Position numbers and translations under genes: made by a program. From NCBI RefSeq assembly GCF_002213415.1, contig NZ_NJGU01000001.1:186001-250000 (forward strand): a stretch of 64,000 nucleotides of DNA, given 5' to 3'. Under the pieces are notes generated by a model that saw only the letters and a program-made list of their open reading frames with translations, was not told where the DNA came from and did no database searches. The DNA is from Herbaspirillum robiniae. Lineage in GTDB: Bacteria; Pseudomonadota; Gammaproteobacteria; Burkholderiales; Burkholderiaceae_D. This document shows positions 17,841 through 26,177 of the stretch, piece by piece; the first letter of the stretch is position 1, and each line of letters opens with the position of its first letter.

Positions 17841-19379
17841 TTATGCGGTCGCAGCTTGGGCCGCCGTCGCTTCCGGAGAGTGCTCTGCAGTCGTCGTGAT
17901 GGGATGGGGGTGGGAATTCTTGCGGGTCAGCACGATGGCCGCGCGTTCGTGGGCATCGTCGTTGCTCACGCACAGCGCCGGCTCGCCCGCGCGGTCGGCG
18001 GCGGCATGCGCCAGCGCCAGCGCCGCCAGCACCGTGGCCGCACCGGCCGAACCACATTCGGCGCCGACCTTCAGGCATTGGCTGCCCAGGTCGATCTCGG
18101 GCAGGGCGGCGTAGCCCAGTTTCATGATTTCTTCGGTACGGCCGGCGCGATGATCGCCATCGGTAACCAGCAGGGCCACCGCGTCGGCCGGCACCGCGGC
18201 GTCGCGCAGGGCGGCTTGCGCCAGCGCGGTGAGCAGGTCGCCGTCGACGCGGCCGGCCTCGTCGGCCGACTTGTTCTTGCGGCCCAGCGTGGCGCGGTGC
18301 AGCAGCACCGGGTCTTCGGCGCCCAGCGCAATGGCCTGGGTGGCGTCGGCCAGGATGAAACCGGCCGCGGCTTCGCCGGGGGACTTCCCGCTGGGCGAGG
18401 AGCCGCTCAGCAATTGCTTGCTGCGCTCCCAGTCCTGCACGATATCGGCGCCCAGATTGGATTGCGCGGCGATGACGATGGCCAGATAGGGCGTCGCCAG
18501 GTAAGGGGAGGGCTGCTGCGTGTTGGCGTCACGGCTGGTGGCGATCAGGCGGTCCAGGTGCAGCAGCGGATGGGCGGGCTCACCGGCGATGGCCGGCAGC
18601 ACGGTGATCTTTTCGGCCGGCCAGCCCTGCAGCGTCACCAGTTGCGCCAGCCATTGCGCCGCCTGCATGCGCGCCTCGCCGCTCCACGCCGCCGGCAGAA
18701 GCGCCAGCAGGTGCAGCTGCGGCAAGCCGACGGCATCCTTCTGATGCCGCTGGGCCTGCAGATATTCGTCGAGGAAGGGGTGCGACATCAGACGGTCGCC
18801 CAGCTCGCGCGCGACGTCGGCCGCCAGGGCCAGGGTGCGCTGCTGCTCGTCGGGGAGATAGGCGTCGTCCTGTTCGGCGCTCGCATGCCGGCCACGCCAT
18901 GCCATGAATTCGGCCGCCGCCGTTTGCGTGTCGACATCGGCGATGCGGCCGGTGAGCACCGGGAAGCCCTGGCCGTCGGTCAGTTCGGGATCCAGCTCCA
19001 GCTTTGCTTCGTGCGCCTGCAGCTTCTCCAGCAGGGCTGCGGCATCGGCGCCGTGGGGCGAGCGCAATGCGCCGGCGGCCACCGCCAGCGTCCACAGCCG
19101 TTCGGGATGATGGGAAGGCTCGGCAGGCGTGGCGGCGGCAGGTTGCGCCGCGGCTGCCGCGGCCTTGGCGGCGGCGGCTGACGCCATCGAGAGCTTGGCC
19201 TTGCGAATACCCCACACGGCCAGCAGGAAGCAGGCCGGCAGCACCAGCAGATAGAGGAGGACGTCACCGCCGTCCGGCATGTGGTTGGAGCCGGACCAGT
19301 AGGCGATGAACATCACCCAGGTAATCGCGAAAACCGCGCAGACGAAAAAGCTGCGCTTTATCCATGTGCCCATCTGCAT
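17841..19379 (-). CDS. T6SS-linked membrane protein with possible thiolase-like C-terminal fold
   Basis: The 512-residue protein has two N-terminal membrane helices (about residues 8-30 and 40-60), then an Ala-rich linker and a large soluble region. No standard Tss or Tag family fits. The C-terminal half contains AAGFILADA, DGDHRAGRTEEIMKLGYAAL and KVGAECGSAGAATVLAALALAHAA. The last two resemble the last part of beta-ketoacyl-synthase/thiolase folds (VK-GHxGAAS), but no catalytic Cys-His-His set is evident, so an inactive fold is inferred. It lies directly upstream of tssM and downstream of PAAR in one operon, so a role in T6SS assembly or effector handling is plausible. ATG at 19373 is an equally good start. 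Confidence 0.62.
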   Translation of the reverse strand: MQMGTWIKRSFFVCAVFAITWVMFIAYWSGSNHMPDGGDVLLYLLVLPACFLLAVWGIRKAKLSMASAAAAKAAAAAAQPAAATPAEPSHHPERLWTLAVAAGALRSPHGADAAALLEKLQAHEAKLELDPELTDGQGFPVLTGRIADVDTQTAAAEFMAWRGRHASAEQDDAYLPDEQQRTLALAADVARELGDRLMSHPFLDEYLQAQRHQKDAVGLPQLHLLALLPAAWSGEARMQAAQWLAQLVTLQGWPAEKITVLPAIAGEPAHPLLHLDRLIATSRDANTQQPSPYLATPYLAIVIAAQSNLGADIVQDWERSKQLLSGSSPSGKSPGEAAAGFILADATQAIALGAEDPVLLHRATLGRKNKSADEAGRVDGDLLTALAQAALRDAAVPADAVALLVTDGDHRAGRTEEIMKLGYAALPEIDLGSQCLKVGAECGSAGAATVLAALALAHAAADRAGEPALCVSNDDAHERAAIVLTRKNSHPHPITTTAEHSPEATAAQAATA

Positions 19380-19439
19380 CCGCCTTTTATTCTTTTATTC
19401 TTTTGCTGTTCTTTGACCCCGGCCCATTCACCATGTCGT

Positions 19440-19697
19440 TCAGACGGTGGTGGTAGCCTGGCCCGCAATCAGGACCGCGCCGCAGGAAGTCTTGTCGCCG
19501 TCGCGCGCCACCGGGGAACCGTCCACCTGCAGGGTGGCGTCGCCGCTGACGATGCTGTTGGTGCCGCACCGCGGGCAGCTGACCTTGTCGCCGACGCGGG
19601 CCACGCGCTTGTTGCTGATCATGGTCTGGCCGGTGGCTTCGATGACGGCGCCGCCGTGCGAGGTTTTGTCTCCGAGGACGATGACGGGCTTACTCAT
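19440..19697 (-). CDS. PAAR-domain spike-tip protein
   Basis: This 85-residue protein consists of a single PAAR domain: VIVLGDKTSHGGAV, RVARVGDKVSCPRCG and PVARDGDKTSCGAVLI. Cysteines and histidines are placed for zinc binding at the cone tip. PAAR sharpens the VgrG spike. The start at 19697 is chosen for its GGGGAGCAGC ribosome binding site and because the domain begins there; an upstream in-frame start at 19778 would add 27 non-conserved residues. There is no toxin extension. Confidence 0.92.
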   Translation of the reverse strand: MSKPVIVLGDKTSHGGAVIEATGQTMISNKRVARVGDKVSCPRCGTNSIVSGDATLQVDGSPVARDGDKTSCGAVLIAGQATTTV

Positions 19698-19779
19698 TGC
19701 TGCTCCCCTTGTCGTTCTTGCATCGTGTGCATGCTTGGTCGTTGCCGCAGGCGTCCCGTCGCAGGGCGCCGCGGCCATC

Positions 19780-20619
19780 TTATTTTTTCATCACGCCGGC
19801 CAGGCGGTACTCGGTGTGGCCGAAGTCCATCAGCTTCCAGCGGCCGCCCCAGGTGAGGCCCACGGATTCGGCCACTTCGCCGTAGAGGCGGTAGCCTTCC
19901 ATGGCCCACGGGTCTTTTTCGCTGATCACCAGCTTGCCGTTGCGCACGAAGGCGCAGTCGCCCGCCAGTCCGTATTGGTGGTAGCTCTGGAAGGCGGCGG
20001 CGTTGGTCACGTTGCCTCCCATGCGGGCCAGCATGTCTTGCCGTTCGGGGCTGCGGTAGCCCTCGATCAGCGCCATGTCGTAGCCGTGCTTCTCTTTCAT
20101 GATCTTGAACACCAGGAGCAGGCGCTGCGCGTATTCAGGATTGAGCAATTGCCAGTTCCGGCTGGCGTCGACCAGCATGGGGCGAACCTGAACGACTTCC
20201 GCGGTGGTAAACATGTCCGGCGGCAACGGAGGCGGTGGTACGAGTTGCTCGCCCCGCAAAAGTTCCGCGACCTGGGTGTTGGCGACCCGTTCGGAGTCGT
20301 CAAATCCCTGCAGCATGTTCTTCCCGCTTAACAAATAGGCAATCATCGCCGGGCCGACCAGCAAGAGCAGAATGGCCGAGGTGATTACGTAATTCTTGCG
20401 GAGGTAGGCGATGCTTGCGGAAAGGGAACTCCTGACTCCTGAAGCTGTCCCTGCAATCACTTCATCTCCTGTTTTATTCCATCGATCCCAGCGGTCGCGC
20501 AGGACGGAAATGCGGGAGGCGAGGAACTGCAGGGTGAGCTCCCTGCCGGATGGAAAAAGCAGCAGCCACATGGCAAAGCCGGTGACCAACAAGTAGAAGA
20601 CGATAACGAGGAACAGCAC
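19780..20619 (-). CDS. tagX: TagX-like M15 peptidoglycan endopeptidase
   Basis: The 279-residue protein has two membrane helices (about residues 2-22 and 78-96) and a C-terminal peptidase M15 domain (about 175-275). The zinc-site motifs are visible: IEGYRSPERQ, SYHQYGLAGDC (SxHxxGxAxD) and DFGHTEYR with the second metal His. In Acinetobacter the M15 protein TagX is an L,D-endopeptidase that opens peptidoglycan for T6SS assembly, and this gene sits in the same context next to PAAR. The start is GTG at 20619, supported by AAGGGG seven bases upstream. Homology is inferred from motifs and context, so symbol certainty is moderate. Confidence 0.78.
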   Translation of the reverse strand: MLFLVIVFYLLVTGFAMWLLLFPSGRELTLQFLASRISVLRDRWDRWNKTGDEVIAGTASGVRSSLSASIAYLRKNYVITSAILLLLVGPAMIAYLLSGKNMLQGFDDSERVANTQVAELLRGEQLVPPPPLPPDMFTTAEVVQVRPMLVDASRNWQLLNPEYAQRLLLVFKIMKEKHGYDMALIEGYRSPERQDMLARMGGNVTNAAAFQSYHQYGLAGDCAFVRNGKLVISEKDPWAMEGYRLYGEVAESVGLTWGGRWKLMDFGHTEYRLAGVMKK

Positions 20620-20731
20620 AACATCCCCTTTTTATTCTGGTCGTCGCATCGCAGGAGAGCAGGTTGCGGATGTCGACGCGTTTCTGGAATTGAGCCGGTC
20701 TGGCAGTGACGGCAAATTAATAAAAATCAAA

Positions 20732-20747
20732 CAACTCTTACGAGTTG
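20732..20747. promoter_or_regulatory. Inverted repeat in divergent T6SS promoter region
   Basis: CAACTC-TTAC-GAGTTG lies in the 148-base AT-rich spacer between the divergent genes at 20619 and 20768, immediately upstream of the AGGAG of the latter. It could be an operator or a 5'-UTR hairpin; no confident -35/-10 pair was found. Confidence 0.35.
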
Positions 20748-20767
20748 AATAACACAGGAGTACGGCC

Positions 20768-21658
20768 TTGCAGCCCCCGAAACAAGAGAAACCGACAACA
20801 ACAAGACCGAGCCTGATGTCTGCTTCGGACACGCCGGGGTCAGACGAAGTTCGCATCCTCAATTCGATTTCGGATGGAAAAACCGGCGCACGCGCATCCG
20901 CCACCGGCGGCAAAGCGAAATCGGGACGCAAGACCGCGATCGTGGCGGCCTTGCTGCTGCTGATCGGCGCCGCTGCGGTGGCGGTGTTTTATGCAAGCGG
21001 GCCGTCAGGCCAGCCTGCATCTGCTGCGATGCAGGACAAGCCGGCCGCGCAACTGGCCGCGGCCGATCCGTCGCCACCGGCCACAACGCCATCGGCCGTT
21101 GCGGCGCCCGTGCTGGCGGCCGATGCTCCCAAGACGGATGCCGCGGTGATCACCGACACCGCGCCGGCCCCGGCGGCCGAAGCGCCCGCGCGCAGCCAGG
21201 ACCAGCTGACCAGCGCCCTGGAGGAGGGCGTCAAGCCGCCTCCGGCCGCACTGAAGAACGCGCTGGAGGCCAAGCCGGAAAAGCCGGCCAAACACGCGGC
21301 GGCGCATGACGACAAAAAGAAGAAACCCGCCAAGGCCGACCCCAAGAACGACAGCGACGTCGACCTGATCAAGGCGCTGGTGGCCCGCTCGGCCGAAGTC
21401 GACAAAAAACGCGCAGCGCGCGAATCTGCCGCAGGCGCCACCTCACAGAAGCTGGCACAGAGCGATGCCGGCCAGGCGTCCAAGCCGGCCGCCGGGCGCA
21501 ACGTCGACGTGGTCGAACGCAACGGCAGCGAAAGCACCGAATCGCTGCTGCAACGCTGCCGCGCGCTGGGCCTGGTCGAGGGGGAGTTCTGCCGCTGGCG
21601 CATCTGCTCCGGCCGCTGGGATAGCGACCCGGCCTGCAAGATCCCCAATTCCAATTGA
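20768..21658 (+). CDS. Membrane-anchored T6SS-locus protein of unknown function, TTG start
   Basis: The 296-residue protein has one membrane helix (about residues 57-76, TAIVAALLLLIGAAAVAVFY) and a long Ala/Pro/Lys-rich periplasmic linker. A small conserved-looking C-terminal module (about 253-293) has four cysteines (CRALGLVEGEFCRWRICSG ending in DPAC). The topology, cytoplasmic N-terminus then stalk then small domain, resembles TonB- or SPOR-like bridging proteins, but no known domain is recognised. The TTG at 20768 is chosen because AGGAG stands eight bases before it; the next in-frame ATG at 20816 has none. It is divergent from the tagX block and 65 bases upstream of the second vgrG. Confidence 0.68.
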   Translation: MQPPKQEKPTTTRPSLMSASDTPGSDEVRILNSISDGKTGARASATGGKAKSGRKTAIVAALLLLIGAAAVAVFYASGPSGQPASAAMQDKPAAQLAAADPSPPATTPSAVAAPVLAADAPKTDAAVITDTAPAPAAEAPARSQDQLTSALEEGVKPPPAALKNALEAKPEKPAKHAAAHDDKKKKPAKADPKNDSDVDLIKALVARSAEVDKKRAARESAAGATSQKLAQSDAGQASKPAAGRNVDVVERNGSESTESLLQRCRALGLVEGEFCRWRICSGRWDSDPACKIPNSN

Positions 21659-21722
21659 TATGCCGATGCCTGGCCTTGGCCGGGCGCGCCCGACGGCGCC
21701 CAACATGTAGAGCACGCTATCG

Positions 21723-24671
21723 ATGTCTGACCTGCTGAACCAGCTGGTGCAATTCACCAGCGCGACCCGCTTGTACAGCCTCTCCCTCGGCGGCGGTACG
21801 TCCTCCGGCGAGATGCTGGTGGAGGCCTTCGCCGCGTCGGAAGGATTGCACGCCGTCGGCGCGCGCGAGGTGATCGCCTTGAGCATGGACGCCGGCGTGC
21901 CGCTGAAGTCCCTGATCGGGCAGAAGGCCACGTTGCGGGCCACCTTGTCGGACGGCTCGTCGTCCGATTTCTCCGGCCTCGTCAACGAGGCCGCCAAGCT
22001 CGGCAGCGAGGGCGGTTTTGCCCGCTATCGCTTGCGCATCGTTCCCTGGATCTGGCTGTTGAGCCAGTCGCGCAACAGCCGCGTGTGGCAGGACAAGACG
22101 GTGATGGAGATTGTCGAGGACGTGTTCGCCGAGTATTCGCCGCACGCGGCCTGGACGTGGTCGGAGGAAGTGGCGCCGTTCATGCAGTCGGTCCAGGCGC
22201 GCAGCTATACCATCCAGTATCGGGAAAGCAATCTCGAATTCGTCAGCCGCCTCCTGGCCGGCGAGGGCCTGTCATGGCGCGTGGAGGAATCCGCCGACGC
22301 GCCGGCGGCGCATCGCCTGGTGCTGTTTGCCGACTCTTCCGTGAGCAAGGCCTTCGCCGAGGACGCGACCAGCGCCAGCGGCCTGGGCGGCGCCGGCATC
22401 CGCTTCCATGCCGGCGCCGCGCGCGAGGAGCAGGACAGCATCCAGGCACTGGCCGCGCGCCGTTCGTTGCAGCCGGCCTCGTTCACCTTGCTCTCCTACG
22501 ACTACAAGAGCAAACAGGCCGTCTCCACCAGCCTGCCGACCCGGCACGAGTTCGGCAGCAAGGACGCGCCGCGCCTGGAAAGCTACGACAGCCCCGGGCT
22601 CTATGCCTACAGCAACGCCGGCGAAGCCGACCACTACGCGCAGCTTCACCTGGAAGCCAGCGAAGCGCGCAACAAGCTGTGGCAGGCGCGCAGCACAGTG
22701 CGCACCCTGCGCCCGGGCACGCGCTTCTCGCTGGCCGGCGGCCCGCTCGGCACGTCCGGCGGGCAGGAGGGCAAGCCCACCGAATATGCCGTGCTGTCGG
22801 TGCTGAGCGTGGGCGTGAATAACCTCCCCAAGGACGCGCAAGAAGGCCTGGCCGAGCTGTTCGGCCCGGTGCCGCCGCTGCTTGAGGAGTGCATCGCCGC
22901 CTGCGAAGGCGATCAACAGGCCTTTCATGGCCAAGTGCGCCCCGACTCGCTGCCAATGACGGGCGACGCCGACCTCGCCGGGGTGATCGCGCAGGCAAGA
23001 AAACTGGGCTACGCCAACGCCTTCGAGGCGATCCGCGCCGACGTGGTGTGGCGCCCGGTACTGGCCGACGGCACCGGCCTGCGCCTGCATGCGCGCGCCA
23101 CCGCCCACGGCAGCCAGAGCGCGATCGTGGTCGGCCCCAACGGCGAACATAGCGCCGGCGGCGCCGACGAGCTCCACTGCGACCGCCTGGGCCGCGTTCG
23201 TATCCGTTTCCACTGGCAAGGACGCAACAACGACGCGGCGGCCACCTGCTGGGTGCGCGTGGCGCAGCGCTCGGCCGGCGGCGGCAATGGCATGCAGTTC
23301 CTGCCGCGCATCGGCCAGGAAGTGCTGGTGCAGTTCCTGGAAGACGACATTGACCGGCCGATCATCATCGGCGCGCTGTACAACGGGCGCGGCGAGGGCG
23401 CCGCGGCATCGACGCCGGGCGGCGACACCTCGCAATCCGACGGCGGGGAGACTTCAAAGACGTTCGGCAGCGCCAGCGACCTGCAGGCCAGCGGCCAGGG
23501 CAACCTCGCCGGCGGCAACGGCCCGACCTGGCATGGCGGCAGCCAAGACAGCAGCGGCCACGGCAACGCGGCCGCGCAATGGGGCATCCGTTCCAAGGAA
23601 TTCGGCGGCGCCGGCTACAACCAGATGCTGTTCGACGACACCGATTCGCAGGGACGCGTGCAGCTCAAGACCAGCCAGGCGGGCACCGAACTCAATCTCG
23701 GCCACCTGATCCACACCGCCGACAATTACCGCGGCAGCTTCCGCGGCACCGGCGCCGAGCTGCGCACCGACGCCTATGGCGCGGTGCGGGCCGGCAGCGG
23801 GATTCTGTTTTCCAGCTACAAGGTCGAACAAAACCCGGGTAGCCGGGATCCGGCCGGCGACAATGCCGGCGGCATGGCCATGCTCAAACAGGCCGCCTTG
23901 CTGGGCAAGACCTTCAACGACGCCGCCGTGACCCACAAGACGGTCGGCATGGCCAGCCATCTCGGGCCCTCGCAAGCCAACGCCAGCAGCATCAGCGACA
24001 GCGCCGCGCCGCTGGAGGCCATGCGCGCCGCTTCGGCCGGCATGGTGGACGCCGATCCCGACAAGTCCGGCGCAGACGTCGCCGCGGCCAACACGCAGGC
24101 CGGCGAAGGCAAGGTCCCGCACAGCACCGCCGCCCTGATCGGCATCGCGGCAAAAGAGGGTTTTGGCGCCGTGGCCGGCCAGCACATGCAGCTGGCCAAC
24201 GGCGAAACGGTGAGCCTGCTGTCGGGCAACGACGGCCAGCAGGTCAGCGGCAACCAGTTCCGCCTGCGCAGCGGCCAGGCGCTGGGCGTGCTGGCCGGCG
24301 CCATGGCGGCGGGCGAGGGCGGCGCCGGCTTGCAGGCGATCGCCGCGCAAAAGAACATCGACGTCCAGGCCCAGGCCGACACCATGACGCTGCAGGCGCG
24401 CGACCAGGTCAGCGTGATGAGCGCCAACGCCGGCATCGACTGGGCGGCCGCCAAGAAGATCACGCTGTCCACCGCCGGCGGCGCCAACATCACCATCGAC
24501 GGCGGCAACATCACCGTACAGTGCCCGGGCAAGCTGACCATCCATGCGGCGCAGAAATTGTTTGCCGGGCCGGTGAAGCAGGACGTGCCGATGCCCCAGA
24601 TGCCCAATAGCGTCTGCAAGGATTGCATCCTCAACGCCATGAAGCAGGGTGCGCCGGGAGTGCTGGTATGA
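21723..24671 (+). CDS. vgrG: T6SS spike protein VgrG (copy 2)
   Basis: The 982-residue VgrG has the gp27-like N-terminal domain, the OB-fold strands VRIRFHWQGR (about 491) and IIGALYNGRG (about 549), and a DUF2345 C-terminal region (about 640-950). It differs from copy 1 along most of its length and ends in a distinct cysteine-containing tail (CKDCILNAMKQG). The following adaptor gene overlaps its stop (ATGA), and a Tle1 lipase module comes next, so this spike is inferred to deliver the lipase. The ATG has no strong ribosome binding site. Confidence 0.95.
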   Translation: MSDLLNQLVQFTSATRLYSLSLGGGTSSGEMLVEAFAASEGLHAVGAREVIALSMDAGVPLKSLIGQKATLRATLSDGSSSDFSGLVNEAAKLGSEGGFARYRLRIVPWIWLLSQSRNSRVWQDKTVMEIVEDVFAEYSPHAAWTWSEEVAPFMQSVQARSYTIQYRESNLEFVSRLLAGEGLSWRVEESADAPAAHRLVLFADSSVSKAFAEDATSASGLGGAGIRFHAGAAREEQDSIQALAARRSLQPASFTLLSYDYKSKQAVSTSLPTRHEFGSKDAPRLESYDSPGLYAYSNAGEADHYAQLHLEASEARNKLWQARSTVRTLRPGTRFSLAGGPLGTSGGQEGKPTEYAVLSVLSVGVNNLPKDAQEGLAELFGPVPPLLEECIAACEGDQQAFHGQVRPDSLPMTGDADLAGVIAQARKLGYANAFEAIRADVVWRPVLADGTGLRLHARATAHGSQSAIVVGPNGEHSAGGADELHCDRLGRVRIRFHWQGRNNDAAATCWVRVAQRSAGGGNGMQFLPRIGQEVLVQFLEDDIDRPIIIGALYNGRGEGAAASTPGGDTSQSDGGETSKTFGSASDLQASGQGNLAGGNGPTWHGGSQDSSGHGNAAAQWGIRSKEFGGAGYNQMLFDDTDSQGRVQLKTSQAGTELNLGHLIHTADNYRGSFRGTGAELRTDAYGAVRAGSGILFSSYKVEQNPGSRDPAGDNAGGMAMLKQAALLGKTFNDAAVTHKTVGMASHLGPSQANASSISDSAAPLEAMRAASAGMVDADPDKSGADVAAANTQAGEGKVPHSTAALIGIAAKEGFGAVAGQHMQLANGETVSLLSGNDGQQVSGNQFRLRSGQALGVLAGAMAAGEGGAGLQAIAAQKNIDVQAQADTMTLQARDQVSVMSANAGIDWAAAKKITLSTAGGANITIDGGNITVQCPGKLTIHAAQKLFAGPVKQDVPMPQMPNSVCKDCILNAMKQGAPGVLV

Positions 24672-25651
24672 CGAACGACACGATGGATATGGATGCAATC
24701 GCTCTGTTGCCCTGGGCGGATGCTTGCGCCGCAAGAAGTCATTGCGCCTACCTGCTGCTTGACGGCGCCCAGGCGGAAGGCAGCCATCTCAGGCTGGGAG
24801 CCATGCGCGTACCTTACGCCTCGCTGTTCGAAGGCAAACGCGAAGAGGCGCTGCCGGAAATCGCGCCACTGCTCATCGACCTGACAGCGCTGGATGCGTC
24901 GCGTCGCTCACGCGTGGTGTCGTGGGCATCGCAACTGGGTTTTGGCGCGCCTTGCCTGAGCTGGTATGAAAGTCCACTGGCTTTGCCAGCGTTCGCCGCC
25001 CACTTGCGCAACTTCCATCAGGTCGGCCTGAGCGACGGCCAGACCATGATGCTACGCTGGTATGACACGCGTATCCTGCCGATCTGGCTGCAGGCGTTGA
25101 CTGAACAGCAGTTTGCCCTATTCACCGGCGGCATGCTGAGCATCGCCTATGTCGATCGCTTCGGTGAAAGCAAGACCATTCATCGCACAGACGAGGCCGG
25201 TCCGCCCAGCCAGCAGCTACCACTGGATCGTCCTGTGATGGAGCTGGATGACCGGCAGTTCAGCTTGCTGGTCGATGCCGGCGATCTGGATGCACTGATC
25301 AATCATCTGAAATTCGTTATTCCCGACGAGACGCGTAAACTGTGGCCGCGTACATTGATTGAGTTTGCCGCGAAGTACCAGCAGCAGGCGATGGCGGCAG
25401 GCTTGAGCGACATCGATCGCCAGACTCAATATGTATTGCTGGCGCTCTATACTTCCGGCCGCGGCACCGAGCATCCGGCGATGCAGGCCTTGATGGCAAA
25501 TCCACCAAATTCTTTGGATGGTTATTATGCGGCTATGCAGGCCATGCCCGCTGACGTATGGGAAGCCGGGGAACCACTTTGGAACCGTGGTCAGGCACGG
25601 TGTACGGAGCCGGGCGAGCATATGGGAACAGCCTGGCGCAAGAACATGTGA
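24668..25651 (+). CDS. DUF4123 adaptor for the Tle1 lipase, with extra C-terminal helical domain
   Basis: The ATG at 24668 overlaps the vgrG stop. An in-frame upstream ATG at 24623 lies inside vgrG and is rejected. The 327-residue product has the DUF4123 core (HCAYLLLDGAQ near residue 20, SWYESPLALPAFAAHLR, LRWYDTRILPIWL). A C-terminal helical segment (about 215-305: LKFVIPDETRKLW, QYVLLALYTSGRG, MQALMANPP) is the same domain found in the chimeric protein at 29354. It is expected to load the Tle1 lipase onto VgrG copy 2. GC content falls from here onward relative to vgrG. Confidence 0.85.
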   Translation: MTNDTMDMDAIALLPWADACAARSHCAYLLLDGAQAEGSHLRLGAMRVPYASLFEGKREEALPEIAPLLIDLTALDASRRSRVVSWASQLGFGAPCLSWYESPLALPAFAAHLRNFHQVGLSDGQTMMLRWYDTRILPIWLQALTEQQFALFTGGMLSIAYVDRFGESKTIHRTDEAGPPSQQLPLDRPVMELDDRQFSLLVDAGDLDALINHLKFVIPDETRKLWPRTLIEFAAKYQQQAMAAGLSDIDRQTQYVLLALYTSGRGTEHPAMQALMANPPNSLDGYYAAMQAMPADVWEAGEPLWNRGQARCTEPGEHMGTAWRKNM

Positions 25652-25674
25652 TGAAGATTTAGAGAGAAAGAAAA

Positions 25675-26160
25675 ATGATAGCTTTTTCAGCGCGAGTTCG
25701 TTTCCCTATATTCGTATTGCTGCTGTTGTCGACGTTGATCGGTTGCAAGGATGCCGAATCACGCGGAGAGGGATTTGCAATGGATTTCACCGCCTATAAC
25801 CATACCGACCACAGTATCGATGATTTCGAATTCGAACTAAAAGGGGGTAAGCGTTCCGCAGGAGGTTTCGTCGGGAAAGGAGAAGGGGGCGGTGACATCT
25901 GCTGCGTTTCCGTGCCGGAGCAATGGACGCCAGCCTTGACGGTGCAGGTACGAGCTAGCTGGGAGGACAATGCTGGCACCGTACACCGAATTTCCAAGCA
26001 GGTTCCCGTGCCTCAATATTCCACCAAGGATACGGGACATTTCAATATCCATTTTCTTCGCAATGGCGAAGTGAAGGTATTCGTCACTTCGCTGGCAACT
26101 TGGCATCCCGATTACCCCCTGAAGGGTAAAGATGTCGAACTGAAGTCGATTCTTCACTGA
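25675..26160 (+). CDS. DUF3304 lipoprotein, Tle1 immunity protein (Tli1-like)
   Basis: The 161-residue protein has a lipoprotein signal with lipobox TLIGC (lipidated Cys24). A DUF3304-type domain follows with FTAYNHTDHSIDDFEF, GEGGGDICC and VPEQW. DUF3304 lipoproteins are periplasmic immunity proteins of Tle1 phospholipases. The gene stands 17 bases before the tle1-like gene. It is about three-quarters identical by eye to the paralogue at 28852-29337. Ribosome binding site AGAGAGAAAG is present. Low GC and cassette order suggest horizontal transfer. Confidence 0.85.
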   Translation: MIAFSARVRFPIFVLLLLSTLIGCKDAESRGEGFAMDFTAYNHTDHSIDDFEFELKGGKRSAGGFVGKGEGGGDICCVSVPEQWTPALTVQVRASWEDNAGTVHRISKQVPVPQYSTKDTGHFNIHFLRNGEVKVFVTSLATWHPDYPLKGKDVELKSILH

Positions 26161-26177
26161 GCGAAAGGCGGGCAGAA

